NCBI RefSeq assembly: GCF_044891285.1
Contig: NZ_JAUIYO010000001.1
Coordinates: forward strand, 434,001-498,000
Direction of reading: 5' to 3'
Length of the DNA stretch: 64,000 nt
Source: Pseudobacillus lumedeiriae
GTDB lineage: Bacteria; Bacillota; Bacilli; Bacillales; Domibacillaceae
In this document: piece after piece, positions 16,168 through 25,134 of the stretch
Numbering within the stretch: the stretch's first letter is position 1
Layout: each line of letters begins with the position of its first letter
Notes under the pieces: model-generated
Databases searched by the model: none
Seen by the model: only the letters and a program-made list of their open reading frames with translations
What the model was told of the DNA's origin: nothing
Program-made: the position numbers and the translations under genes

Positions 16168-17142
16168 TTATTCGCTCAGCCACCGGGCTGCATCTTTTGC
16201 AAAATATGTAATAATTAAATCGGCTCCCGCTCGTTTGATGCTCGTTAATTTCTCCATCACTACTGCTTTTTCATCAATCCATCCATTTAATGCTGCCGCT
16301 TTGACAATCGAATACTCACCGCTGACGTTATAAGCAACAACTGGGGCATTGAATTCATTTCGTACATCACGAATAATATCCAAATACGACAAGGCTGGTT
16401 TTACAATTAAAAAGTCAGCGCCTTCTTCCATATCTGACTGGGCTTCACGAAGAGCTTCCAAGCGGTTTGCCGGGTCCATTTGATACGTTTTGCGGTCGCC
16501 GAACTGCGGAGCAGAATCTGCGGCATCACGAAACGGACCGTAAAAAGCAGATGCATATTTAACTGCGTAGGACATAATCGGCACATCGGTAAAGCCCGCT
16601 TCATCTAACCCGTGGCGGATCGCCGCAACAAACCCATCCATCATGTTAGACGGAGCAATGATGTCAGCACCCGCTTCTGCTTGACTGACTGCTGTTTGAA
16701 CAAGCAGGCTAAGGGACGGATCATTCAACACTTTATCCCCTTCAATGACACCGCAATGACCATGATCCGTATACTCACACAAACATGTATCCGCTACCAC
16801 AATGATCTCTGGATAGTGTTGTTTAATGTAGCGTGTCGCCTCCTGGACGATCCCGTGATTATGATAGGCGCCTGTGCCTTCTGCATCTTTCTCAACTGGT
16901 ACACCGAATAGAATAACTGACTTCAATCCGAGCGAAACGATCTCATCCATCTCTTCTTTTAGGCGGTCCATCGATAACTGGAACACACCAGGCATAGAAA
17001 CGACTTCATTTTTAATATTTTCTCCTTCTACGATAAACAATGGATAAATAAAGTCTTCCTTATGAAGAAATGTTTCACGGACAAGCGCGCGCATATTCGC
17101 CGATTGACGCAAGCGGCGATGACGTTTAAATTGTAATTCCAT
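16168..17142 (-). CDS. hemB: Delta-aminolevulinic acid dehydratase (porphobilinogen synthase)
   Basis: A 324-residue enzyme condensing two 5-aminolevulinate molecules to porphobilinogen. The active-site lysines lie in VPIMSYAVKYASAFYGPFRD (near residue 195) and VVAYNVSGEYSIVKAAA (near 245). The metal-binding segment VVADTCLCEYTDHGHCG (near 120) carries the cysteine cluster of zinc-type enzymes. Length matches the family. The start overlaps the hemD stop by one base (TAATG) with AGAGGAATA upstream. It lies between hemD and hemL in the order hemAXCDBL. Confidence 0.98.
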   Translation of the reverse strand: MELQFKRHRRLRQSANMRALVRETFLHKEDFIYPLFIVEGENIKNEVVSMPGVFQLSMDRLKEEMDEIVSLGLKSVILFGVPVEKDAEGTGAYHNHGIVQEATRYIKQHYPEIIVVADTCLCEYTDHGHCGVIEGDKVLNDPSLSLLVQTAVSQAEAGADIIAPSNMMDGFVAAIRHGLDEAGFTDVPIMSYAVKYASAFYGPFRDAADSAPQFGDRKTYQMDPANRLEALREAQSDMEEGADFLIVKPALSYLDIIRDVRNEFNAPVVAYNVSGEYSIVKAAALNGWIDEKAVVMEKLTSIKRAGADLIITYFAKDAARWLSE

Positions 17143-17927
17143 TATTCCTCTTCCTTTCTGAAATAGCGGATAATAGCCTCTGCCAAAGATTCACTCGTAT
17201 AGACGTCCGGGCAAATCGGTGTGTGAAAGCCAAAGTGATCCGCTTCTTTTTTAGTGACTGGTCCGATACAGGCGACAACCGTTTGTCCAATGGTGTGGCT
17301 GCCTGCTTCCTCTACTGCCTTCATAAAATGACGGACAGAAGAAGGACTCGTAAATGTGATCACATCTGTCTTTTCTGTTTGAAGTAAATCGACTAAATGC
17401 TTCTTTTCCTCTTCTGGAAAATAAGTTTCGTAGACGATCCATTCATCAGCGATCATCCCTTCTCTTCTAAGAGCTTCAGCAATCAGCGTTCTAGCAAGGT
17501 TCCCTTTTGGAATCAATACTTTTTTCGCCTCAAAGCTGCCTTCCTTAATTTCTTTGGCAAATTGGTCGGCAGAAAACTTTTTAGGGATATAGTCCGCTTG
17601 AAATCCGTACCCCTTGAGCACAGCGGCTGTTTCTGTTCCAATGGCGGCAAAGCGGGCCTTTATAGTTGTGCGAGCGGCTCCCATCTCTTCCAAACGCTTA
17701 AAGAAAAAGTCAACACCGTTTTTGCTCGTTAAAATAATCCAATCATATGTACACAATTGCTGCAGCCGATCCCTTTCCCGCCTATCGGCAAAAGAGCGAA
17801 AAGCAATCAAGGGAACGAAATGAACCATTCCCCCGGCTGCTTCTATTTTATCAATAAATGACCCTGCTTGTCCTCTCGGACGGGTGACCAATATGTGTTT
17901 GTCAACAAGCGGCCGCTCTGGTGTCAT
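17142..17927 (-). CDS. hemD: Uroporphyrinogen-III synthase
   Basis: A 261-residue HemD that cyclises and inverts ring D of hydroxymethylbilane to uroporphyrinogen III. The family has few invariant residues. Those seen are ILVTRPRGQAGSFIDKIEA at the N-terminus, DWIILTSKNGVDFFFKRL near residue 80, and the C-terminal DVITFTSPSSVRHFMKAVEE and VACIGPVTKKEADHFG segments. It overlaps hemC by four bases (ATGA) and touches hemB, so translation is coupled on both sides, and no strong ribosome-binding site is seen of its own. Confidence 0.94.
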   Translation of the reverse strand: MTPERPLVDKHILVTRPRGQAGSFIDKIEAAGGMVHFVPLIAFRSFADRRERDRLQQLCTYDWIILTSKNGVDFFFKRLEEMGAARTTIKARFAAIGTETAAVLKGYGFQADYIPKKFSADQFAKEIKEGSFEAKKVLIPKGNLARTLIAEALRREGMIADEWIVYETYFPEEEKKHLVDLLQTEKTDVITFTSPSSVRHFMKAVEEAGSHTIGQTVVACIGPVTKKEADHFGFHTPICPDVYTSESLAEAIIRYFRKEEE

Positions 17928-18856
17928 TCAGCATCGAGCTCCGCTTTCACCGACTCAATTAATTTTTTTGCTCCCCGTTCACTTAAGCGGGCAGCTGCCT
18001 CGATACCGACAGCTTTCGGATCGCTGCCTTTCACTGTTTCTTTATAAATCGTTTTTCCATCCGGTGAAGCGACAAGAGCAGTCAGCACTGTATTGTCCCC
18101 TTCACTAACAGCAAAGCCGGCAATCGGCACTTGACAGCCGCCTTCCATTTCATGTAAAAAAGAGCGTTCCGCTGTGACTGTTTTTGTCGTTTCTTTACTA
18201 GAAAAAGCCGAAAGCAGTTCTAATAGCTCTCTATCATCTTCCCGGCATTCAATCGCAAGTGCTCCCTGCCCTACTGCCGGCAAGCAAAGTTCGGGTTCAA
18301 GAAATTCCGTCACAATATCAGATGCCCAGCCCATGCGTGACAATCCTGCCGCCGCTAAAATAATCGCATCATATTCTTCTGTCTCAAGCTTAGCAAGCCG
18401 GGTATCTATATTTCCGCGAATCCACTTAATCTCAAGATCCGGACGAACAGCTAAAATTTGAGCGCTGCGGCGAAGACTGCTCGTACCCACAACGGCACTG
18501 GCCGGCATATCATGGAGCTTCACATGATTCTTTGAAATGAAAGCGTCACGATGATCTTCCCGCACCGGTATACAGCCGATCGTTAATCCTTTTGGAAGTT
18601 GGGCCGGCATATCTTTCATACTATGTACAGCCATATCAATCTCTTTATCGTACATCGCTTGTTCAATTTCCTTCACGAACAGGCCTTTTCCTCCTACTTT
18701 AGACAACATGACATCCAAAATCCGGTCGCCTTTTGTCACAATTTCTTTTACTTCAAAATCAAATTCAGGATTTAAATTCTTCAATTGCTCTATTACCCAA
18801 TTTGTTTGCGTTAAAGCCAGTTTACTTCTGCGCGAACCGACAATAATTTTTCTCAT
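17924..18856 (-). CDS. hemC: Porphobilinogen deaminase (hydroxymethylbilane synthase)
   Basis: A 310-residue enzyme that polymerises four porphobilinogen units. It starts RKIIVGSRRSKLALTQTNWV as in the family. The substrate-binding AVHSMKDMPAQLPKGL (near residue 78), the VVGTSSLRRSAQI arginines (near 125) and the dipyrromethane cofactor cysteine in HEMEGGCQVPIAGFA (near 240) are all present. GGGAGGGTATT precedes the ATG. It lies between hemX and hemD in the hem operon. Confidence 0.98.
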   Translation of the reverse strand: MRKIIVGSRRSKLALTQTNWVIEQLKNLNPEFDFEVKEIVTKGDRILDVMLSKVGGKGLFVKEIEQAMYDKEIDMAVHSMKDMPAQLPKGLTIGCIPVREDHRDAFISKNHVKLHDMPASAVVGTSSLRRSAQILAVRPDLEIKWIRGNIDTRLAKLETEEYDAIILAAAGLSRMGWASDIVTEFLEPELCLPAVGQGALAIECREDDRELLELLSAFSSKETTKTVTAERSFLHEMEGGCQVPIAGFAVSEGDNTVLTALVASPDGKTIYKETVKGSDPKAVGIEAAARLSERGAKKLIESVKAELDAE

Positions 18857-18875
18857 AATACCCTCCCGCGTTACT

Positions 18876-19709
18876 TTAAGTGTACCAAAAGTGAAACGAT
18901 GAAAATCGGCTCACTAGGAAAAAGTTAATCAAGATAATTAGAAAGGCAGCTGCGTTCAACAGCGCCAATGATTTGCCATACAGCCCCTTACGAACTTTCA
19001 AGTAAAGATAAGCACTATAAATCATCAACAAAATAAAGGATGTAATAATCTTTGCATCGTACCAGCTGACATCCGGCAGTTTAATAAATTTCCAGATCAC
19101 ACCGAGAATTAAACTTAACAACAGCATTGTCACGCCAACTGCATTTGATACGTACGACAGCTTTTCCAATTTGTCTAAATCACTGAGACGCCATAACCGT
19201 TGGCTCCATTTCTTCATTTTCAACAGCCGGTGCTGCAGCAAATAAAGCATAGAAAAAATGAAAGAAAGCGAGAATGCGGCATAGGACAAAATGGCCATTG
19301 TAATATGAATAAACAGCAATTCAGACACGAGCTGCTCTGCCATAGCCTCTGACTGCATCTGGACAGGAGCAAACGTATGTATGGCCATAATAGCAAAACC
19401 AATAATGTTCGTAAAAAACACAGTAAAGTCCATCCGCAGCAATCGGTTAATTATCAGTGAGAGTGTAATCAGAATCCATGCATAAAAATAAAGCCCTTCA
19501 AAAAGGGTGAGAACTGGAAAACGATTCGTTTTCAGCATATATAAAAACAAAAAAATTGTTTGAAGAACCCAAACAATCGATAACATCCAGAAGGCGATTT
19601 TATTCGCCTTCCGATTTTGGTTTAAAAAGTCGATAAAATAAAGCATCACGCTTAATGCATATAAAATTACCATCAGTTCGTGGAGCCTGGCCATTCCTTG
19701 TTCAAACAT
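18876..19709 (-). CDS. hemX: HemX membrane protein (cytochrome c assembly-like)
   Basis: A 277-residue protein with about eight hydrophobic spans and a CcsA/CcmC-like core (FEGLYFYAWILITLSLIINR near residue 70, HITMAILSYAAFSLSFIFSM near 135). In B. subtilis HemX lowers the amount of HemA protein; its mechanism is not defined. The ATG at 19709 follows CGAGGTTACTTG; a TTG one codon earlier is possible. It lies between hemA and hemC, as in Bacillus. Length is one residue from the B. subtilis protein. Confidence 0.92.
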   Translation of the reverse strand: MFEQGMARLHELMVILYALSVMLYFIDFLNQNRKANKIAFWMLSIVWVLQTIFLFLYMLKTNRFPVLTLFEGLYFYAWILITLSLIINRLLRMDFTVFFTNIIGFAIMAIHTFAPVQMQSEAMAEQLVSELLFIHITMAILSYAAFSLSFIFSMLYLLQHRLLKMKKWSQRLWRLSDLDKLEKLSYVSNAVGVTMLLLSLILGVIWKFIKLPDVSWYDAKIITSFILLMIYSAYLYLKVRKGLYGKSLALLNAAAFLIILINFFLVSRFSSFHFWYT

Positions 19710-19722
19710 CAAGTAACCTCGC

Positions 19723-21063
19723 TTATCCCTGGAATAGCGGCTTTGTTTGAGCCGGCTGAATGTGTTGTGCCACTGTTCCTGCCTGCTGCTTTTGGACTTC
19801 TTCTTCGATGTTAAAAATTTTCGTAAACAGGGCTAATTTTTCAGCTGAATGTTTATCCCCAGCCAGTTCTTTCGCCTGTAAAATCGGGTCTTTTAACAGC
19901 TGATTAATAATGCTTTTCGTATGTTTGTTTAATACTTTGCGTTCACGTTCTGTTAATTCAGGCATTTTCCGTTCAATGCTGACCATCGTTTCTGCCTGGA
20001 TCGAGAGCGCTTTTTGGCGAAGGGCGGAAATAACTGGAACAACGCCCAGCATATTGATCCACTCGTTAAAAGCAACAATTTCAGCTTCAATCATGAGTTC
20101 AATTTTCTCGGCAGCTTTTTGACGTTCCGCAAGATTTGCCTCTACAATTCCTTCTAAGTCATCAATGTCATATAGAAAAACACTTTCCAAGTCAGAGATG
20201 GCTGGATCAAGATCACGCGGCACGGCAATATCCACCATGAACAACGGTTTGCCTTTGCGCATCTTTTCTACTGCCGCCATTCTTTCTTTCGTAATAACGT
20301 AGTCGCTTGAGCCTGTCGAGCTAATTAAGATATCCGCTTCCACGAGGGCACATTGAAGCTCTGCCAATGTTTTCGCATCACCATCAAACTTCTCGGCGAG
20401 TGCTGCTGCTTTTTCAAACGTCCGGTTTACGACGGTTACCTTTGTAGCTCCGCTGCCGTGCAGGTTCTGAATAGCAAGTTCACCCATTTTCCCAGCGCCA
20501 ACAACGAGCACATGCTTGCCGGAAAGACTGCCAAAAATCTTTTTAGCAAGTTCCACAGCTGCGTAGCTGACAGAGACTGCATTCGCACCGATCTCTGTTT
20601 CAGCATGTGCTTTTTTCGCAAGTGTAATCGCTTGTTTGAATAAATGGTTAAAAACGGTCCCAGTTGCCCCAATTTCCTGACTGCTCAAAAAGCTCGAGCG
20701 CACTTGTCCCAAAATTTGCGTTTCTCCAAGTACCATGGAATTTAATCCGCTTGTCACTTTTAACAGATGCTCAACCGCTGCTTCCTGTTCATGTATAAAC
20801 AGAAAAGGCGTAAATTCTTCCTTTTCCATGCCAAACCATTTCCCTAAGAAATCTTTAATATAATAACGCCCTGTATGGAGCTGATCAACGACCGCATAAA
20901 TTTCTGTCCGATTGCAAGTAGAAAGAATGACATTTTCTAAAATGCTTTTTTGATTCCGGAGTTCTGACATAGCCTTTTCTAAGTCAGTATCTTGAAAAGA
21001 TAAACGTTCGCGTATCTCCACTGGGGCTGTTTTATAGTTCAATCCTACTACAATAATATGCAC
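19723..21063 (-). CDS. hemA: Glutamyl-tRNA reductase
   Basis: A 446-residue NADPH enzyme that reduces glutamyl-tRNA-Glu to glutamate-1-semialdehyde, the committed step for haem. The catalytic cysteine lies in ILSTCNRTEIYAVVDQ (near residue 50), followed by GLNSMVLGETQILGQVR and the nucleotide-binding VLVVGAGKMGELA (near 185). The C-terminal dimerisation helix is intact. I start it at GTG 21063 (MHIIVVGLNYK), since GGGGGTG lies nine bases upstream and this matches the usual N-terminus; a GTG four codons earlier overlaps that ribosome-binding site. It is the first gene of hemAXCDBL. Confidence 0.97.
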   Translation of the reverse strand: MHIIVVGLNYKTAPVEIRERLSFQDTDLEKAMSELRNQKSILENVILSTCNRTEIYAVVDQLHTGRYYIKDFLGKWFGMEKEEFTPFLFIHEQEAAVEHLLKVTSGLNSMVLGETQILGQVRSSFLSSQEIGATGTVFNHLFKQAITLAKKAHAETEIGANAVSVSYAAVELAKKIFGSLSGKHVLVVGAGKMGELAIQNLHGSGATKVTVVNRTFEKAAALAEKFDGDAKTLAELQCALVEADILISSTGSSDYVITKERMAAVEKMRKGKPLFMVDIAVPRDLDPAISDLESVFLYDIDDLEGIVEANLAERQKAAEKIELMIEAEIVAFNEWINMLGVVPVISALRQKALSIQAETMVSIERKMPELTERERKVLNKHTKSIINQLLKDPILQAKELAGDKHSAEKLALFTKIFNIEEEVQKQQAGTVAQHIQPAQTKPLFQG

Positions 21064-21125
21064 GTTTTGAGGCACCCCCGTAAAAATCTGTTACTCTTAT
21101 TATAACACGGAACAAATTTTCCTTA

Positions 21126-21140
21126 TTCACAAATTGTGAA
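21126..21140. promoter_or_regulatory. 15-bp perfect palindrome upstream of hemA
   Basis: TTCACAAATTGTGAA is a perfect odd-length palindrome 63 bp before the hemA start, just ahead of a TATAAT (in GTTATAATAAG). It looks like an operator. It is not the FNR arrangement (TGTGAnnnnnnTCACA) and not an obvious PerR box, so the binding protein is unknown. Confidence 0.5.
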
Positions 21141-21261
21141 CATATGCTAACATTAAAAGCGTGAAATCTAAAAGTCATAAACCTATATAAGCCCACTAGT
21201 TAGCGTAACAAAATAGGAACGAAGATTCAAGTGGGGTAATAGAAGGCGGGGAAACTATCTC

Positions 21262-21747
21262 ATGAAGCAGCAGCGTATTTTTCCAGGAGTTATCTTAATC
21301 GGATTCGGTTTATATTTTTTCCTTCAGCAGACCGCCGTTGCTTGGTTCCAGCCATTTTTAAGCTGGCCGACGCTTCTTCTCGTCATCGGTCTCGCTTTTT
21401 TGGCCGATACCTACAACAGCAAAGATGGAAGCGGCATTTTGCCCGGTGTCATTCTAACAGGCTTTGGAATTCATTTTCACGTTGTAAATCATTTTGACTT
21501 TTGGTCAAATGATACCGGTGTCTTTATCTTAATTATTTCACTCGGCTTTTTGCTGCAGTATCAAAAAACGAGAAATGGCTTGTTTCAAGGCTTATTATTT
21601 CTCATTCTTGCCATGATTACTCTTTTTTATGATAAGGTTATTGAATGGCTTGGTCTGCTTGAAAACCGTGCGCTTTCCCTCTGGCAGTTTTGGCCGGTTA
21701 TATTAATTGCCATCGGCGGTTATTTGTTATTTGTAAAAAAGAAATAA
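21262..21747 (+). CDS. LiaF/LiaI-type small membrane protein (ysxD position)
   Basis: A 161-residue membrane protein with four or more hydrophobic segments arranged as repeated short units (GVILIGFGLYFFLQQ at 9-23, GVILTGFGIHFHVVNHF at 62-78, and VILIAIGGYLLFVKKK at the end), a pattern seen in LiaI/LiaF-like membrane proteins. It lies divergently from hemA and convergently with engB. B. subtilis has the membrane protein ysxD in this slot, but I cannot confirm orthology from the sequence alone. The ribosome-binding site (GGCGGGG) is weak. Function unknown. Confidence 0.75.
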   Translation: MKQQRIFPGVILIGFGLYFFLQQTAVAWFQPFLSWPTLLLVIGLAFLADTYNSKDGSGILPGVILTGFGIHFHVVNHFDFWSNDTGVFILIISLGFLLQYQKTRNGLFQGLLFLILAMITLFYDKVIEWLGLLENRALSLWQFWPVILIAIGGYLLFVKKK

Positions 21748-21750
21748 CAT

Positions 21751-21862
21751 CAAGACTCGTCCGTTGATTTCCGTTCCAGGCGCTTCGCTTTCTGCGGGGT
21801 CTCACCTGTTCACTTTCCCCGCAGGAGCCTTCGTGCGCCTTCCCTACAATCACCCCGGTGAA
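21751..21862 (+). repeat. Dispersed palindromic repeat family B, copy 4 (long form)
   Basis: CCGTTGATTTCCGTTCCAGG then CGCTTCGCTTTCTGCGGGG, a loop, CCCCGCAGGAGCCTTCG and a degenerate right arm TACAATCACCCCGG. This is the only copy retaining a clear GCGGGG/CCCCGC inner stem. The sequence resembles an interspersed element I know in many Bacillaceae intergenic regions. Confidence 0.75.
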
Positions 21863-21890
21863 AAGTAATCGTTTGAACTTTTTCAAAGAA

Positions 21891-21936
21891 AAAGCTGACC
21901 CTAAAGTCGTTTTTAACGACCTTTTGGATCAGCTTT
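21891..21936 (-). terminator. Rho-independent terminator of engB
   Basis: On the minus strand AAAGCTGATCCAAAAGGTCG and its partner CGACTTTAGGGTCAGCTTTT form a long stem with loop TTAAAAA. It begins at the engB stop codon. Confidence 0.85.
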
Positions 21937-21938
21937 TT

Positions 21939-22526
21939 TTATTGCTTCATTCGTTTATGAATGAAGCCCCACGTTTCATCTTTCCCCTGGCCGGTTTCGG
22001 ATGAAAAAACGACGATATCGTCTGACGGATCAAACTCCAGCTTATCTTTAATCACTTTCAAATGCTTTTGCCACTTACCTTTTGGAATTTTATCGGCTTT
22101 CGTAGCGACAACGACTGCTGGAATGTCGTAATGCTTTAAAAAGTTGTACATCATCACATCGTCTGTCGTCGGCGGATGTCTCAAATCAACAATGAGCACA
22201 CACGCCTTCAGCTGCTCTCTCGCCGTTAAATACGTTTCAATCATCTTACCCCATGATTCCCGTTCTTTTTTTGATACTTTAGCAAAGCCGTAACCAGGAA
22301 CATCAACAAAGTAAAGGGTCTCTTCAATTTTGTAAAAATTGAGCGTCTGTGTTTTACCTGGTTTAGATGAAATTCGCGCCATGCTCTTACGCTGAATCAT
22401 TTTATTAATAAAGGATGATTTTCCTACATTAGAGCGCCCAGCCAGCGCAAATTCTGGCAGCGAGTCTTCTGGATACTGTGCTGGCTTAACAGCACTGATG
22501 ACGAGTTCTACTTGGTTAACCTTCAT
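21939..22526 (-). CDS. engB: Ribosome biogenesis GTPase EngB/YsxC
   Basis: A 195-residue essential GTPase for 50S subunit assembly. G motifs are clear: G1 GRSNVGKSSFINK (residues 30-42), G3 VDVPGYGFAKV (near 73), G4 VATKADKIPKGK (near 140) and G5 SSETGQG. I start it at the ATG 22526 because AGGTGA lies five bases upstream; the GTG at 22535 overlaps that site. The start lies inside the end of lonA (11-base overlap), indicating translational coupling. The lonA-engB order is as in B. subtilis. Confidence 0.96.
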   Translation of the reverse strand: MKVNQVELVISAVKPAQYPEDSLPEFALAGRSNVGKSSFINKMIQRKSMARISSKPGKTQTLNFYKIEETLYFVDVPGYGFAKVSKKERESWGKMIETYLTAREQLKACVLIVDLRHPPTTDDVMMYNFLKHYDIPAVVVATKADKIPKGKWQKHLKVIKDKLEFDPSDDIVVFSSETGQGKDETWGFIHKRMKQ

Positions 22527-24846
22527 GTTTTTCACCTGTCAATGCGATTTTCAATACATCATCCATATGGGAAGCAAGGATAAATGTCAGATCATTGCGC
22601 ACGCTTTCTGGAATGTCTTCGATGTCTTTTTCATTATCTTGCGGAAGAATTATAGTTCTAAGCCCTGCCCGATGAGCCCCAAGCGACTTCTCTTTCACAC
22701 CTCCGATCGGCAGAACACGGCCGCGTAAAGTAATCTCGCCGGTCATACCAACTTCTCGCCGGATCGGACGCGCCGTTAAAGCAGAAATAAGGGCCGTTGC
22801 CATCGTAATACCGGCAGAAGGGCCGTCCTTCGGCACAGCGCCTTCTGGAACGTGAATATGGATATCGTATTTTTCATGGAAATCACTTTCAATCTCCAGC
22901 TCCTCAGTTTTAGAGCGAACATAGCTAAAAGCAGCCTGTGCCGATTCTTTCATCACATCTCCAAGCTTTCCTGTCAATAGGAGCTTTCCTTTCCCTGGCG
23001 ACAGCGACACCTCAATCTGCAGCGTATCCCCGCCTACAGCTGTGTAAGCTAGTCCGTTCGCTACCCCTACTTGATCCACTGTTTCTGCCTGGCCATAACG
23101 GAACTTCCGTTTGCCTAAAAGCTCTTCCAAATTCTTGCTCGTCACGACAATGCGCTTTTTTTCCTGAGATACAATCATTTTAGCTGTTTTCCGGCAAACT
23201 GTTGCGAGCTGGCGTTCAAGACCGCGAACCCCCGCTTCACGCGTGTAATAGCGGACAATATCTTGAATGGCATCGTCCCTCAGTTGAAGCTGAGATTTCG
23301 TCAGTCCATGCTCTTTTATTTGTTTCACGAGCAAATGAGATTTCGCAATGTGAATCTTCTCCAGCTCTGTGTAACCAGCGATCGTAATAATTTCCATCCG
23401 GTCACGAAGAGGCCCGGGGATCGTTGACAAATCATTAGCAGTTGCAATAAACATTACTTTCGATAAATCATACGTTTCTTCAATATAATGATCACTAAAA
23501 TTAAAGTTTTGTTCCGGGTCCAGCACTTCAAGCATGGCTGAAGACGGGTCCCCTCTGAAGTCACTCGACATTTTATCAATTTCATCAAGCAAAAAGACTG
23601 GGTTGATCGTTCCTGCCTTTTTCATGCCTTGAATAATCCGTCCCGGCATAGCCCCTACATATGTACGACGATGACCACGGATCTCCGACTCATCACGCAC
23701 ACCGCCGAGAGAGATACGGACGAAGTTTCTGCCAAGCGATTCAGCAATGGAACGTGCCAACGACGTTTTCCCTACACCCGGCGGGCCTGCAAGACAGAGT
23801 ATAGGACCTTTTAACGACTTTGTCAGCTGCTGCACAGCCAAATATTCAAGTACGCGTTCCTTTACTTTTTCTAGTCCATAATGATCACGATTTAATACCA
23901 TTTCTGCCTTTGTGACATCTAAATCGTCCTTTGTCGCTTTTGTCCACGGCAGCGTAATCAGCCATTCAAGATAATTGCGAATGACGGCACTTTCTGCCGC
24001 GCTGGAAGGAATTTTTTCAAAGCGATTCAGTTCTTTTACAGCCGTCTTTTCCACATGCTCCGGCATACCCGCTTCTTCAATCCGTTTCGATAGTTCTTCT
24101 ACTTCCCCGGTCTTACCTTCTTTATCACCAAGCTCTTGTTGAATGGCCTTCATTTGTTCACGCAAAAAGTATTCTTTTTGCGTGCGCTCCATTGACGTTT
24201 TCACTCGCTGACCGATCTTTTTTTCCAAGTTCAACACTTGCTTCTCGTTATTCAATAAATCAATGATTCGATTCAAACGCTCTTTTACGTTAATTATTTC
24301 GAGAATGTCCTGTTTATCCTTTAACTTAATCGGCAAATGAGACGCTACAATATCAGCTAAACGTCCTGGTTCGTCAATATCTATGACCGCCGCATACGTT
24401 TCCGCTGAGATTTTCTTAGACAATTTGATATATTGTTCAAAATACTGCAGAAGTGTCCGCATCAGCGCTTCCGTCTCTGTGTCTTTTTCCATTTCATCCT
24501 CGTATGTTTCCACCGTTGCTAAATAAAAGGTTTCTTTATCATCTAGCTGCTTCATCGCCGCCCGCTGTAATCCTTCCACAAGAACACGGATCGTGCCATT
24601 TGGGAGCTTCAGCATTTGCTTGACCTTGGTCAATGTTCCGATTTCAAACAAATCTTCCTGTAAGGGATCATCTATATTCGAATCTTTTTGAGTAGCTAAA
24701 AAAATTAAATGATCGTCCATCATTGCCTGCTCCAACGCTTCGATCGAGCGCTCACGGCCGACATCCAGGTGCAGTACCATTGTAGGATACACTAACAATC
24801 CCCGGAGCGGCAGGAGGGGCACAGTGTAAACGTTTTGATTGCTCAT
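22516..24846 (-). CDS. lonA: ATP-dependent protease LonA
   Basis: A 776-residue housekeeping Lon. N-terminal substrate-binding LAN domain (VPLLPLRGLLVYPTMVLHLD from residue 8), central coiled coil (ERTQKEYFLREQMKAIQQEL), AAA+ module with Walker A LAGPPGVGKTSLAR near residue 350 and Walker B FLLDEIDKM, then the protease domain with catalytic Ser in DGPSAGITMATAL and Lys in IGGVKEKSLGAHRAG. I start at the ATG 24846 (MSNQNVYTV) with GGAGGTT upstream; the upstream frame lacks support. It degrades damaged and regulatory proteins and is followed by overlapping engB. Confidence 0.97.
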   Translation of the reverse strand: MSNQNVYTVPLLPLRGLLVYPTMVLHLDVGRERSIEALEQAMMDDHLIFLATQKDSNIDDPLQEDLFEIGTLTKVKQMLKLPNGTIRVLVEGLQRAAMKQLDDKETFYLATVETYEDEMEKDTETEALMRTLLQYFEQYIKLSKKISAETYAAVIDIDEPGRLADIVASHLPIKLKDKQDILEIINVKERLNRIIDLLNNEKQVLNLEKKIGQRVKTSMERTQKEYFLREQMKAIQQELGDKEGKTGEVEELSKRIEEAGMPEHVEKTAVKELNRFEKIPSSAAESAVIRNYLEWLITLPWTKATKDDLDVTKAEMVLNRDHYGLEKVKERVLEYLAVQQLTKSLKGPILCLAGPPGVGKTSLARSIAESLGRNFVRISLGGVRDESEIRGHRRTYVGAMPGRIIQGMKKAGTINPVFLLDEIDKMSSDFRGDPSSAMLEVLDPEQNFNFSDHYIEETYDLSKVMFIATANDLSTIPGPLRDRMEIITIAGYTELEKIHIAKSHLLVKQIKEHGLTKSQLQLRDDAIQDIVRYYTREAGVRGLERQLATVCRKTAKMIVSQEKKRIVVTSKNLEELLGKRKFRYGQAETVDQVGVANGLAYTAVGGDTLQIEVSLSPGKGKLLLTGKLGDVMKESAQAAFSYVRSKTEELEIESDFHEKYDIHIHVPEGAVPKDGPSAGITMATALISALTARPIRREVGMTGEITLRGRVLPIGGVKEKSLGAHRAGLRTIILPQDNEKDIEDIPESVRNDLTFILASHMDDVLKIALTGEKHEG

Positions 24847-25031
24847 ACATATAACCTCCATCACTTCAAACATCAGGCAAAACAGCCGCCTGTTCTCTCT
24901 TTTACGCTTTTCACCGCAAAATAGCTGTTTTGTACAATCTTATCTTATTTAAATAGGAGTGTCCATTCTAGAACAAATTATCTCCTGCCTATCTTTCGCC
25001 CTGCTCCCCACAGCGCTTTCAAAAACAAAAA

Positions 25032-25110
25032 GCCGGGCACCTCCAACGTCATATATAGTATAACGAACAAACCGCCCACTATATTTTAACGTATGAAGGA
25101 GGAGCCAGGC
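25032..25110 (-). terminator. Long inverted repeat ending lonB transcription
   Basis: GCCGGGCACCTCC (25032-25044) and GGAGGAGCCAGGC (25098-25110) form the outer stem, with ACGT...ATATAGT and ACTATAT...ACGT pairing inside. On the minus strand it is followed by TTTTTGTTTTTG. At about 80 bp it is unusually long for a terminator and may be another mobile palindrome. The rest of the 288-nt lonA-lonB gap shows no gene. Confidence 0.6.
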
Positions 25111-25134
25111 ACTTATTGGACAGCCTCTTGTGGA

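Noticed and set aside
21085..21120. A possible PerR box at the hemA promoter
   Set aside because: GTTATAATAAGAGTAAC keeps only one good half of the TTATAATnATTATAA pattern; it is better read as the -10 region.
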